Source of the DNA: Struthio camelus
Taxonomy: Eukaryota > Chordata > Aves > Struthioniformes > Struthionidae
NCBI RefSeq assembly: GCF_040807025.1
Contig: NC_090943.1
Location: 125,859,400 to 125,923,399, forward strand
Direction: 5' to 3'
DNA length: 64,000 nucleotides
This document shows positions 11,111 to 26,100 of this stretch, one piece after another. Under the pieces are notes generated by a model. The model was not told the origin of the DNA. It searched no databases and saw only the letters and a program-made list of their open reading frames with translations. The position numbers and the translations under genes were made by a program. The first letter of the stretch is position 1; the number at the start of each line of letters is the position of its first letter.

Positions 11111-14100
11111 GAACAACTATCACTGCAGTATTGGATCAGAGCTCATCACAGAACATTGGGTGTTCTGGGTGATTATTAAAAAGCATGTAAATGCGATAAG
11201 CTTTATAGTTTTCCCTTTGAAGTTTATCATCATCAATAGTTACAGTGTTCATTGTATTGTTCTAATATATTTGCCCCATTTAAGTACGGTGCATCTAACA
11301 GTGGTTCTGCACATTTCACCATCTACTTAAACAAATAACTTTCAGAATCAGTTTGAAGAGTTTTGTTGAAGCCCAAGCGCACTTTCTTGACATTTTGCAG
11401 CTGCTAGCACAGATTCATTGCAGCGAGTACTGAAGATTCCAGACACATACTAATGTACATATTTCACGTAAGCTGATGGCAACACCCTGGAAAGCAACAT
11501 TTTTTTCCTTCTAACTCCCTTCTCCCTCCTTTTCCTGCTTCACATCATGATCACTTTGCTTCTGCAAGTGAGACTGAAGATGAGGAGGTGTTTCAGATCG
11601 CTGACAAGACTTTCTTACCTAGTATTATTATTTTCTTTACGCGAACATTGATGGCTGGAGGGCAAGGATGAAGAGCTTTTAGGAAAAAAAAGTCAACTTC
11701 AAGATAAAAGGACTGAAGGCTCTTAAAACCCATTTCACAAGAAATGAATTTAAGAGAAGAAACTCTTAACGTCTCTTCTATTCCACTGTGTGAGATCTGA
11801 TGCTTAGAAGATTAAGGATGTATGCTCAGAAATAATTTAGGACAGGAGAAAAAAAGAGTCCACTACCCTGAATTTAGTTCCTCTCAGAAGCAAGCCTGGA
11901 CACAGAACAGAAGCTTTCTTCTCAACCCATATAAGAAACATATCAAACACTAAGTTGTTTCATGGGGCTAAGGAGCATGACATGAAATCACAGATATTTT
12001 TGGAGGAGGCTGAAAATCAACAGCATTAAATCAGAAATACCAAGTGTGTTTTAGAAGTGGTTCTGTCAAACTCCAAAGACAAAATTAGGCCTTAAAGTCT
12101 TTCAGCGGAGCAAAACATCTACAGTTTCTATTTAGTTAACATAATCTAGCGGATATCTCATGAAATCAGTTCACATCAGTCAATAAAAACAATTAGCAGA
12201 GAAACTGAAATTCATTCTGCAAAGATATGCATGTCAGGCCAGAAAAATAAATCAGCAGCAAGCAAGTTCAGATTTTGCATGGCATGTTATTACTTATCAT
12301 TTAGTAAATTCAATCAAGGAGTCATATACTACAACATTTATCTTTGCATCATCAAGTACGTAGTCATCCAGTCAAATTTATGTGTGTTGGTCATATAGGA
12401 CCTCTGTACATTTCATGGAAAGAGTTAGGTACGTACAAAAAAAACTACAAGTGATAAACCTCCTGCTTTCACCAAAGGCAGCATGAGTTCTGTCAATTTG
12501 AAAACTATTTTTCCCTTCAACGTTATCAGAACATTATGAGCTTTTGGTAAGAAATAAAGACAGGTAGATTTTAAAAGCACCACTTCTCTATCTAGGATTA
12601 TGTCTTCTCTCCCAAAGTTGTATAAGTTTATTACAAACAGAATTTAGAGTCTTTGCAATACAGTTTTAAAAAAAGAAAGACAGAAAGTCAAATTGGGAGT
12701 TTAAAGACTATACCTTGGAGATTATTTCATCTCCTGTGCTCTATTAGCTCCTGCTTATTACAGCGTTGTGGTGTAACAGTTACTTAGGGTCAAGGTGTCA
12801 TCAGGATTAGAACTACAAAGACAGAAATGACCTTAAAGACCAGGGAAGTAATGCATGTCTTTGTCCTGAAAGCATGAAATCAAATGCTGACCAGTGTTCC
12901 AAGTTATGGCTGGATAGTTATAGTTGGTGGCCTATAAATTATATAAATTTTAATCCAAGAGAACATTGTGCTGAAAAGTGCTAATTACCAGAGGCAGGGA
13001 CAACTACAGGTTTATAATCCCTCAGCTACTCAAGTTCAGTTTATGCAAATGGATAAAAGTCTTGAGTGCAAACACACATATCAGGAGTAGGACGTATCTC
13101 ACCTGAGTTTCGACATGAAGATACAGACACCCACATTGCAGACACATGTAGGAACACTCTTTTCCCAAGATATTAATGCAATTAACAAAACAATTCCTCT
13201 AGCATAGACAGCTACCTTAAAACGAGAGGATGCGCACTCTGAGATCTACGATTAGATAGCTTTCTTTTGAGTATAAAGGGAAATCATTCCCATATTTTAG
13301 ACATTGACATTTATTCAGGTCCCTTCCATCCAGAAAATGATTCAACTTGCCACAGTAGCCAGAAAATGATTTAGCTTGCCTTAATTGCTCAAAAATTGCT
13401 CAAAAATTGAAAAGAGTGAAACTGAATCTAAGCATCCCGTATTTGCCATAGGCTGGAACCACAGGGACATAATGCTGACACAGATTCCTCTCTTAATGGC
13501 CACAGAGCAGCTGCTGAATAGTCCTTACTGTGGCTTAGCAAATTGCAACTTTTATGATTGAACAAAAGTTATCTGCCCTTAATTCTCATAACTGCAGTAC
13601 AAAATCCAAGCTAACAACTTCTGATTTACAGGTGCGTGCTACCACTCGAAGACTGGAACGTACAGAAATAGCCCACATACAGTGACACTTATTTCAGTGT
13701 TTTGAAGAATGGATTACTGAAAGGGTCCAGGCACTCTTAGAGATTGAGTATTGAGCTTAATTTGTGATAATTGCCATCTTTTGTATATGCTGGCTTATTG
13801 CAGCAGTATCACAACACATACTTTCCAGTAAGAATGTTAAATATGTGCAAATAGCTCAACCTCTCTCAGATTCCAGAGACTAAACCCTGCTTTGAAGTAA
13901 ATCCATAGATAATCCCCAAAAACTCTTATATTATAAAATTTAAGGAGTAATAAATTTCTTCCTTGTGCTTTAGGAAGAGCCATTCCTGGGAACGGAAAAA
14001 GGGCTGGGTAAGTTGCGTGGTCTGTATAGCTGGTAAACACTTATTTTCCATGATATATCTGCTTCATTCCTCACTTAGCTGGGCAAGTCTGGGTCCTTCC

Positions 14101-17100
14101 TTTTACTTTCCTGGCCCTAGAAAGCTCACCTCATACTCAGGTTATCCTGACAGGGAAAGTTGCTGCTGCTTCACACATATCCTACTGAAAGAATGCTATA
14201 TGAGTCAGGAAAAGGATTAAAGCAAGCTGACATTAAAGCTTATTTTATACCAAGTTGGTAAAAATCTTAATTTTACCATCCTGATAAGGAAAATAGAGTA
14301 TTCATGAGTTTTTCCCTTGTCTCTTCTCTCACCTATTCACCAGAGTAGGCTCTCCTTAGGCCTTTGCCTGGAAGGGCTGAAATGTTGGCCTATCAAGGCA
14401 CAGCTTGAGGCACAGCACTGGCAGCTTGCTTACTTCTTCTGCTCATAAGGATGCTGTGCAGAGAGAAGTATAATCAGTCAAGAATTATCCACCATATGCC
14501 TTTGCTTATTCCTTTTGGCAGCAGGCAATATACATGCTTGCAAGCATTTGTTAGTAAAAAGTGATTGTAAGAATTAAATGTCTCCTGGAGACTGAACTGC
14601 TCAAATAATCCCAGCTGGGGTGGTTGTAGAGGAAGAAAAAATTTGGCTCAGTACTTGAGAGGAAGATCTGAATAGCTGGGCCTCAAGAGAGGCAAGACAA
14701 AGACTCCCAAAGGAAAGGGCTTGAGTCTGGAGAGTAGGAAGTGGGTGTAAGCAGTCTTGTAGCATGAAGGGTTACTAATATGCACAGAGAAGAATAAGTG
14801 GAGCAACGACCCTTTTCTGTTTTCGTTTTGCCTTTCCACAAGTCTGAATGACGTATGATTTTGCTCAGTTTTCAATAGGCTCATTGAAGTGGCTATTTGG
14901 ACTCAGTTCTTGCCTTTTGTATTCATCCTGACTGCATTAGCAAGCTCTCCTTTAAGAGAAAGAGAGGCACTTTCCTCTCCAAACAACTGCTGTTTGAGAG
15001 TATGTGCCTGTGCTCTGGTTCTTGGCAGTGCTGGCCTCGGCCTGCTTGTTCACACTTGAAAGCAGGTCAGAGATCTCAGACAGACACATTTCAAGCTCTC
15101 TGACTGCTCTTTTTGCAAAAGAGAAAGGTTTTGTCCGTCTGTTTGGTGGGGGAAGTGGAAGAAAAAGAGAAGAGAGAAAGAGTATTTGAACAAGCATATC
15201 ATCTTGTGTATATTCCTCTCCCCAAAGAAGCTCACAACTATAGTGCCTTGGCAAGCAGCAGAAACTCCATTCCCTCAAGGTGTGAGGGACACACTTAAGC
15301 CCCCATTCTGCAGAAAGGTGTGTTAGGAATTAGCTTAGTCCAGGTTCCCCACGCACAGATCACCCTCTTGCTTACAAGCAGACTGAGAATTTGACCACCA
15401 AGCCAAAAACTTGAAAACGCACAGATTTAAGTCACTGTGATTTTGGATAGTGACAATCCAAATAACACAACAAATGAATAGATTAAATTTATTTTTCAGT
15501 CACTCATAGTGTTCAACATAGCCTTCTCTTTTCAGATGTGTTACTTTTAACAACAACATGAAATTTTAAGATAAAGGCAAAATTTAAGACAGGAAAAAAA
15601 GTTTCAGGCATGCTAATGAAAGTCACAAGAGATACGTCCAAGATTCAAGTGATCTAGTTGCACTTGACGTTCTCTCAGAATTAATGGGGAGTTGCCATTT
15701 CAGGAGAAAGACAAGATTATGCAGTTGGTACCAGCGCTTGACGTTGTTACACCAGAGCACTCAAGGAGGAATTTTGCCAGATTATTTGGGTCATTCAAGT
15801 CATATTCATTCTTCAGACCCCAGCTGGCAGACAACATAACAGCCTCAAGGGTCTAAAAATTACTCTTTCTGTTCACTTGTAAAGCAGGCCTTTAATCTCA
15901 GATCCTGGAATTATCCTGGTGTGGGTGCTTGCGGACCACAGCTTCAGTTATCTCCTAGTTATGAAGTTAAGTGATTATTTTAGAATTAAATGATTCTTTT
16001 AGCATGCAATGTTAATAATCTTGTGTTTGTCTTCATACTAGAAATATGAGTACAAACAGAAGAAACTAATCAGCATGATGTTAGTTATAGAACATTAAAA
16101 TAATACTCTATTAGCCTGAAGTATTGATATATTTAGCATACTGATTTTTGTCATGTTCACCAGAAGGGTAAGGAATCTTCCAAAACTCCATGTAAGTAGA
16201 CATGTATCCTATGGCCACTGCTTCCGACTTCTTCAGGTTGATTCTGTATGCAGAAATTTTAATCAAGATTTCAAACTAGCCCAAGTGTTTATGAAAGATA
16301 CAGGGACCCTTCTGGGCAAGATTTCCTAGAGTATGTTCCTTAAGATTGTGCCCAAGAGGATCTTCCAGCTGTTACTCTATTTTAAATATAGAGTTTCACT
16401 AAGAAGGTCAGGTGTCTGGCAAAAAATTTGACCTGGAACTAGAAGACTTATTTTACAGACTTTATGCTTATCTCCATAGCGCTGAGACGTGATAGACATA
16501 ACTTTTAAGGAACTCTGCAGTTTTATCAAGTTCGGTGAGAATATTAGGTTAAACTTATTCTTTTTTGATCCTAGAACAGGCTACATTATTGGTCATCAGA
16601 TAGAAAGATTTTTTTTTAACAGCACACAGCTACTGTACTTAAGTCCTGTAACATATTCTACCAAGACATGTCTAGGAAAAATGGATAATTTGCACTACCA
16701 GTTGAGAAAGCTGTCTCTAATATTTTCTGCTCATTCACAGAGCGGAAGATGTTGCACAGCTGGATTAGATCATACTAGGCACACAGTTTTTCTGTGGTGC
16801 CAACTGATTCCATTTGCTCTTTGGCTGTAAAGAGTCATGCTCTTCCAAGTAGGAGCCAATATTTTGTGCTGGCCAGACTAATTACAGGGATGTTTTCCAT
16901 GCACTTTGAGCTTTGCTCTTTCTCTTATAAAAATGTGACAGTATAGCTCAGATGTAATCAGATCAGTCCATTACAAGAAGTTCTGATACCACATGGAGAT
17001 ATTCCTCATAGATTCTTATGCAGGTAGCTTTATATTGTATTCCCAAAAACCAATAGGAAGATCTACTGAAACTCATAAAGAACAATTATCATTTAGAAGT

Positions 17101-20100
17101 ACTAGTGAACAAAATTCCTCTCCCTTCATATCTGCATATCTGTGCGGAACTTTACCTCTATGAACTGAATTACCAAGCACTTACCCTGATAACTTCCAAG
17201 CTCCGGAAGGATCTTGGTCTTCTTGACCATCACACTTGGTCCCTTGGGTTAGAGCTCTGTGGTAGTCTAGTGTTTCTAAAATTTTTAATTAAAAAGGGTC
17301 AGTGGAGCATTAAAAAGCTTTCCTGCACTTCATCATATTAATAGCAGATGTTTAATTCATTAACATTTGATCACCTTCTATTACCATTTCAGGGATCAGG
17401 TATGGGTTTAAAACATGGCACTCACCACAGTGAGACTCCTTTCCACCAGTTTCCTATTATTGTAGCATCTGCTACCACATGTGCACACACCTCATCACTG
17501 ATCACTACTATGTGTCGAGTACCACCAAGAGATGGAAGCAATTCATTTAAGTCACAGCGATCCACTGAGCTCTCTCATTGCTTAACGATAATCTGCAGAG
17601 AAAAGTTCTTCACAGGCAGTTTGCCTTGGTGTTGTCAAGATTTTGCAGTTTACCAGAGCAGAATATAAGAAGATCCTAGTGACCTGAAACTCTTAGAATC
17701 CATCTGAGGTGGGGTTAGGGGCATCAAGGTGATCATTTGTGCCCTTCCCTCAACTTATTCTGCAGAAAGGAGAACCAAGGAAACAGTAGGGGGCGGGATT
17801 TGAACCTAGACTAATTCTTGTGCCTTCTTTTTGTCTTGGCATTAGTCAATCTATTCATTTTATTGCTTGCAGTGTTAATCACGAGGGCAAAATACCATAT
17901 TCTGTCAAGATAAAATGGTCAGGTAGGATAAAAGGCCACAGATCAAAAATCTCTTAGAAGAAATTTCCATCTTAACATTCCTGTCATTCACTTTTGCTTC
18001 TCTCAAGTTCTTCTCCTGGACTGCAGAAGGACTACAGTGTTGTAAAGACACTTTTTGTCTCAGTTGCAGCTGTATTTCCATTAATGCTGATAGTCATTCT
18101 GGGTTTTGCTGAGCTGAACTTCATATTCGCAAAATCCACTCAAAGAAAAGGGGAAAAATGATCAAATTATACTTTTTCCTGTTGACATCCTCAGTCAGTA
18201 GCTAGCTGTAGACAGAACACCTAGTTTTTCAGGGCTTTCTTTCACTCTTACCTTCACTTACCCTTCCTCTTTAACAGGATATCTCTGCCATTACAAGATA
18301 ACAGAGAGAATGAGATTACACAACAGACATGCTGTTTAAAGAGTCATTTTGGAAGCTCAATTACTAGTTTGCACGTGCTGTGCATTTAGCTGTCTTCTAG
18401 AATAAACCCTAATCCAAACTTTCTTGAACGTCAGTGCTTTAGTCCAGCACCAGCTACATAGTTATCTCAGAGCTCTAATTTTTGCTTAAGGAGAAGTTAC
18501 AACTAGCCTGCAGGCACACAAGTAATTGATAGGGAACAATTGGATCTTCATTAAGACGCCAGCTCTATAAATATGAGCTATATCCTATTTTTCACCCTCC
18601 TAAATGGCAAAGACATGTACTAAGTATTTTCAGTACACTAATAATAATGAACAACTCAATACAGTCAAAACTCAAAAATATATCTCAGTGAAATAACACA
18701 GAGGAAATATAGTCTTGCTAACTGTTTCAAAATAAAAATGCTTTGAATACAAAGTCCTTACCTAGGTCTTTCCCTATGGCCATTTAAATTTTCACGAGAA
18801 AGAAGCTTCCAGATTCCTTCACGTTCTTCACACTTCATGCAGACTAGAAATACTAGTACAAAATGAAAATCAATACAACAAAGAAAACGGAAACTCTTAT
18901 GAGAGATAAGAGTGCAAAAGCTTTATTTTACAGATGCTGCTGTTTTTTACTATTCAGGAACAACAAATTGGAAGAAACAATATACGGATTTACATTTCTC
19001 ATTTTTATTTTCAGGCCAAATCTGAGGTATATGTAGACAATGTTACAGGGTAAAAGACAAATAACCGGTGATTAGAGTCCCTGACATAGTCTCTTCTCAT
19101 CGGTCATCTATATGTGTCACAGAACAAGAAAATTTTCAAAATACATGTATTTTCTCTGTTTTGAATATTTCAGCGATTTCCTGTGAAAAATATGAGGAAC
19201 TCTTTTCTACTCCCTCTTTTGCTTAGTAACCTCTATCACTTGTTTAAATATTTGTATCTTTAAAAAAAAATCAATTGTAGAAAAGATTAGATAAGAGATT
19301 ATCCTAATGAGAATCTTAGGATGGATTTTCTCTCAAAATTAGCTAAGCTAAATCTTAAGTTTATAATTGAAATTGGTTTACTTTGAAACGCCATAATTTT
19401 CATGAGCATTAATTAGCTGATGGGTCTACTTTCAGCCGAAACGTGTAAGTTTGTTTATGCTCCCCTAAATTCATACACCATTTCACACTGAAGATGAATT
19501 TTTTGCTACCTTTTTCTCAGGTTAAGAGGAAATTTTTTCTGTATTGATGAATTAACATAAGCAGTTCAAAAATTATTTAAACTTGCTGAGTACAAGTTCT
19601 TATTTAGTGCTTACTTCTTTCTGGAAGAAAAGACCATGTGTATCCTTCTATTATCCACACTTCTGTATCTGTATCAGACTATGCTTTACTTTTTACTTCA
19701 CTGATAGTGAAACTCCAATATTGCTAGTGAAATCTTAGATAATAATGAAACGTTCCCTCAGGAGAAAGGCTAAAAATGCTAAATACAGGCTGATCATGTC
19801 TAGTAATGCAACGATTAAAGTTCAGTCAGTGAAAATGAGAGACCAGCCAGGAACAGAGATCACTCCCTCACACAGGGCCAAAATTTTGAAGAAATTACAA
19901 AGATAGCAGAAAACTAGAAACAACATGTATGTAGTTTTTTAGCAGTTTATTTTAGGGCAAGAGGGACAATTATATTATGATATCGCATTAACATTAGAAA
20001 AGTCATGCATAGAAGGGAAGAGTATCCACATGTGAATCATTGGTAAATATTTGGCAATTGGAAAAGATTGTATTTCTTCTGAGTGCTTGGCTTGCCTCTA

Positions 20101-23100
20101 ATTAGTCACGTCTAGAAATAAGCTAAAACCTCGCACGTAACACATTTGTACTAAGTACTGTGATGGTATGATGAAGGCTGTGGCATGTGCTGTACTGCAA
20201 CTTTCTGAAAGCCAGTAACTTTCAGCAGCATATTAGTCTCAGTTTTTGGCATAGATTAAACTACAGTGATTCAGTCTTAGTAGGCACCTGAGGACGCAGC
20301 ATACCAGCCTTTCTCATCCTTTCCCGTTGCAATTTTGAGTCTTTACTCATTCCGGAAGTGAAAGTGTCACTGACCCTGGAATCTGAACAACTTTGAAGAA
20401 CCTACCATAAATTGTACCTATTGGAACCAGTCTAGTTTCATAAGCAACGCTACCATTCTTGAGTGGCAGTAGTGTTTCGTGCTTTGTCCAAGCTGCTGCC
20501 ATCTTACATTGGCTATTGGTGAAATATTTCCTCTCTGACAGACTAGAGTATCTGGGAAACAGGAGGAGTTCCTGACTTTTCCTCAAGACTTTCACAGTCA
20601 GCACAAGCTTGCAGCTCATCCATTTCTCGGAAGTCAAACACCGAACCTAGGTTTAGCCACTTAATATTTCCTACCCAGACAAAGCACTGAAGTGTGGAGG
20701 TATGCATCAAGAGCACTGCTGCATGAAGTTCTCCAGGGGGCCTATGCAGAGCACACCATCCTTGATGGCTCTCTGGCCACAGCAGGAGCAGGGCCAGAGA
20801 ACTGCTCATCACCACCGCATATGGAAACCCTAGCTTCTTTCCTATAGGAAGACAATATAATTTTCCTTACCCCCTCCCTTTTCCTTCTAGCCCCTCTCCC
20901 ACTGACAGGGCACTATGCTTAGCTTGAGCACCTTCACAGAGCTCTCATCTTGTGCACTGCAGCCGTTTTACTTTTCTTCCACTCTCCCAAAGAACATGAG
21001 TGTTCCTGGCAACAGTTTAATGAGTGCCTAGTGCCCAAGAGGAATAAGCTCTACTAACTAAACATCTGTTGTAATATAGAAGTAGCTCAAATGATTCCCT
21101 GTGCTCCTTCACAAACGCTTAAGTGCTCTTTCTTCAGCAATGCCATTCACTCTTGCTCTGTGGGAAACTCAGTCACTCCCTTGAGTCTAATTACATCTTC
21201 TAATGGGCTCTTGAGTGTGACTTGATCAAAAGATCTCTTTAGAGGGGAAATACTTTTCTCTCTCCACTCCTTAGCTTATATTCTTATATTTTTCTCATTA
21301 AAAGGGAATAAGAGATGTTCTGACTTGTTTCTAGCTTTAGCAGAACCTCTGCTAGTTGATAATGGGGGGGTTCAATGGTCTCTGACCGTGCTAATATCCT
21401 CCCACTTCATAAATCCATCTTCCCATAGGTTCGCTCTTTATAAGTGTCAGTCAATGACAAGGAGTTCCACAGATGAGATGTAGATATGGTGCGAGAAGAA
21501 TGATAGTTTATAATACTGTGCGACATAATATTCTGGTAGCTGGAATAGTAAATGTTAAATCAAAAAATGGACGCTTAATACTTAAGCTGAAGTCTAGGAA
21601 GTAGAAATCTCAGTACTAAGGTAAATGGCAAACTCTCCTCATTCAACAAATAAAGAAGTTTAGCTTTCAAAGTAAAGGACCTACACTATACAACACACTA
21701 AGGGAAGAAATGCCCATGCAAAGAAGGGAAGGAACTTCGCTCTGAAGTTCTCTCCTATGGGAAGGGAGTTTCCACCAGTCAGGAAAACTTTTTACCAGCC
21801 AGAAACATATTTCTGCTCCACACAGATCTGGACAACTTTCTCACTAATAAAAAAAGAAACCAAAACAACTGAAAGAAGCTTACCTCTCTCCCATTGCCTA
21901 AATATCAGGAGACTTAGCTTCAGCAACCATTTCAGCCTGAGGGAACTCAACCCTGCATATCCCACTTCCCAATGACACATTCAAAGTATAAATTAATGTG
22001 GGCAACGGGCACTCTACTCCTACCATTGAAGATGAGCCGCTGCGCAGCCCAGGACGCAAGGCTGGAAGGAGAGCAGGGTCAAATCGTCTCCTATGCTCTC
22101 CATTTCTGAACTCTTCCGGGCTTGAACCTTTCTTCGCTCTTGGTCTCACTCCAGTCCGCACTCAGCTTTCACTATTCAGAGGCGTCTCTCCTGCCTCCAG
22201 AGAGCAAGCCTCAGTGCTTTGCCAGCCTTTCTCCGGGAAGTCTGCACTACTGCTGAGCAGCATACAGCTAGTCTCTCTTGCTTCTTTTCCCTTTCACCTG
22301 CAGAAAGAGAGGTAGCCTTTCAGTGGAAACTACTGCTGACTTCACAGAGAGCTAGTCAGGTCCTCCCAGTGGCTGGTCACAGGGTTAATGCTCAAACTGC
22401 ATCTCTTGACAAACTTAGAAGGTGCAAAAAAAAAAAAAAAGCTACCACCCCCATACCATTTAACTTCCTTACCTAGGTGATGTGGAGTATCATACTAACA
22501 TCCGTTATAATGCTTAGCAGTGTCAGGCTACCACCGTAGCAGAAGTGACATAGAAGACTATATAAATACTGGACTAATTCCAGGAAAAATGGGTGATTTT
22601 TTTTCCCCTTCTAGCTTAACCAGTGCCTGATAGGTAACTAAGCCTTAGTTTTTTAACAGTAAAATGGGGTATGAAATGCAAACCGCCTTTGTCGAGGTTT
22701 TCATATAAATTTATTTACGATTACTTTGAAGCCATATTTTCTGAGAATCGCTATCCTTGGTATTAGCAGTTTAAAGCATTTTAGACCTCCTGCTTTAAAG
22801 TATCAAAGGCTAAACAGTGTAAATTGTTTCCTCATCTGTTTGATCCAAACCTGAAAAAGCCTTAGTTGACTGATCACCATTTCTCAACACAAGGGAATAT
22901 CGCTAGAAAACTGGAAATCAAATACTGCTAGCCCCATTCAATACCTCTGTAACAGGCTTGCAGGAGGCTAAGGAGACAATCTTCAGGCTCATGTCCTTAA
23001 GAGCAGGACTGAAGAGGGCCGGAAGGAAACAGCTTTTTCTGGGTATACACCAAGCACAGTTCAATCATCTCGGAGAATCTGGCAACACCTTAGTTTGTGT

Positions 23101-26100
23101 TGAGTTACATGAAAATAGGCTAAAGGGGTTTCAGTCACTATTTGGAAACTAAACGAACAACAGTACAACACAAACTGTATGAAGTATTCTCTTTGACAGA
23201 GCCAATTTCTGTACTTTGTAGTGAATTGTGCTACATGTTTCTGAAACAACCAATATCACCGACTCAGACTCTATTGACCCAAGAGTCTTTCTCAAAAGTC
23301 AGAGCTAGAATTTCTACCTTTCACATATTCCACTCTTGATGCTGATGATCTTATTCATGTCACACTTATAAGTGGGGAAACAAGCAGAGGTGCAAGAACT
23401 GTGGGTGGCTTTTTCATAGCAGCAATTCTATAGATACCAAGAACGAGACAGCCATACCTTAACTGTGGTGAGCAGTTGAAAGAGCAATAAGCAGGACAGT
23501 AAGTTTTAAATGGCAGGAAGGATTTTCAAATCCTTGAATATGATTCCAGCAAGTTAGCATTGGCTTACCAGAAGTTCATGTTAACAGAACTAACACAGAA
23601 GGTGCTGTTCAAACAGTACCTATGCGTATCCTAAAGACATACTAGAGCATAAAAGCAGTTAAGTTATGTTCAGGTTAGATAATTTGGCAACAAGACTAAA
23701 ACAATATGCAAGAATGAGGAAATCATATCTGGAGGGGCTGAGGAAGAACAGAGTCTATCGTTAAAGAAGAACCTTTGTTTGGCCTAATGGCATATTTGCT
23801 CTCCAGTTCCTTCAGTGCTTATGTGGAAAGATCTGCTTTGGTCTGCTCTTATACCCTCCATTGGCAGTTCCACAAGGTATCTGATGATATCAAAAGTGCT
23901 TACAGAGGACCCTCTGTTCAGGTGGCATAAACTGCTCTACCTTCATCATGGAGCAAACATCTGACCAAGTATTTGCAACAGTCCCCACCAGGAGGAATGC
24001 CAGAACTCAGCGTAGTTTCAATGAAAACCAAACATCAGAAGCTCTGAAAAAAATGAAGGTGGCCGAGTCAGTGAGACTGTTGTCGGGAAAACCAGGCAGC
24101 AATGCTTCTGCAAAAGGCCTTGTGTGCTTCAGGCCTTTGGCGAGCAGCTCAGACAGACGCTGCAGCTTTACCTTGAAAAGACTTTGAAAGTTAGCAAATA
24201 ACAGTAATAGCCAATTCCACAAAGAAATGCTGCGCCAGCATTACGATAGCTAATATGCAAATACAAATAGCTGATGTTAGTGTAAGACAAGACTTCCAGG
24301 TCTGTTTATGCATTGACAGCTTTCTGATAGTTCAAAAGCAGTAGTTTAAGTAGTTACAGGCTGAAGCTGCACTTTGGTCTTTAACAGCTAGATGAGTTTG
24401 GGAAGATGTTTGGGAAGATATATAGAGCACCCCTGTAAAGAACATGGAAGGTAAATGAATAAAACAGTTAATAAGGTGGAGAAGCACATCTGAAGATGTT
24501 CACTCTTCCTGGAAAATCATATTGTCTCTGCTAGAGAGCCCCAACTTCCAAAGTATCCCAGCTATGCTGAGATTCTCCAGGGGGAAAAGGTAGAAGGCAG
24601 AGGGGATTTTAAATTCATTTTTGGGCTGCAGCAATTTCAGGGTTCACTAGGTTCTCTAGCAAGTTTAGAGGCACTGTGTAGACCCAAATTAAGGCTGTGG
24701 TTAGGATCCACCATCAAGAGACAGAGGGAGGTATCTTGTACACTATCCTCCTGAAGGTATCAGCTGTGATGGATGAGGTACGGCAGCTCCCATCTGTGCA
24801 AGAGCACAGCTCCCAGCTGCCCGGGTGACCTGCCCAGCATGTGCCAGCTTTCCGTCTCCTCTACAGCGTCAGCACTGAGGGGCAGATTTATTACCTGAGA
24901 TGAAAAAAGGCACTTTACAGGCACTCCCTGATTCAGGATGTGATTTTTTACATGCCAAACATAAGCATTGCTGACTTGTTTCTGGCAAGACCACTCTTGG
25001 AAGTGGGAAGGGCAGGGGTAATAGCTTGCTTTAGAAAACTCCTTACATTTCTTGCCTTAGTGATTCTTTTGACTCCTAACTTGCTTTATGCAGTATGAGA
25101 TGAAGCTAGATCACTGTGACACAGTGACGTTCAGCGGAGACGCTGCAAGAGGAGGCAGCGGAATGGAGCCATCCTAGCACAGGACTGCCTTTCCAGGCTA
25201 GGTGCACTGCTGGGCAGTGGCCTACAGCCTCTGCAAACCAGTGGCCTTCTCCAGTCCTCCAGCTTCCAGCACCCGGGGGCAGCAGTCAGCTTCACAACAC
25301 TGCAGAGAGCAGGGAGAGCAGCCAGCTTTCACATAGCACACGGCTATTCGGTAGCACTAGAGCGAGAGTGCTGCTTCCTTTAACGTTTGGTCTCCAAAGT
25401 CAGTGCATTTCACACCCCAATTATTTCCTTTCCTTCACGTGGAAATGTAAATTTGGATGTGTTCCAAATTCATCTATAATAAAATACAGCTTTCCGGTAG
25501 ATACAACAGGAGATCTCAGAAAAGTTTCAGAGAAAGTCATCAGATTAGAGCATTGCTAGCAATAAAATGCAGAATGAAGAGATGCAGAGACGAGGAAGGA
25601 AAAAATATGTATGATATTTACTCAAAATGCAGATTCAGCAAAGCTGATGTGCTTTGTAGAGGGTCTTTTTAGTCTTGTTGAAACAGTGTTTCTCATGCTT
25701 TGTGCTTTAGCTTTCTTAGAAAGAGCAGCAAAATTCTGGGAAGGTTCTTGCTCCACAAGAGGTCAACTGTTGCAAGGAAAGGTCAAATTTTCACAGGAAT
25801 AGCTTAAACTTATAAGATACTACATGGTACCAAAATGCGTACGTCTGTTATGATTATTTGAAGATTTTCCTTGGCTTACAAAAAATGTATAGCAATAGAC
25901 CAAAAACAGTGGAAGGATTCTGAATGCAGGTCTTCCATTTATTTTAGCATAATATTGAAAGAAATATCTACGATAATTGTATTAATTTCCAAGACTAGCC
26001 ACTCACTAAGAAAAAAAGCAGTATTTACTTGGGTTGATGTAAGCAGCAAAAGGAAATCTGTACAAGTTACAATAGGCAAAAAGTGATTCAGCATAACCTG

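Noticed and set aside
21998-22315. 105-residue open frame starting Met-Gly-Asn in a CpG-richer patch, first considered as a possible endogenous retroviral gag start
   Set aside because: Nothing after the first residues resembles Gag, and no LTR, primer-binding site or pol was seen nearby.
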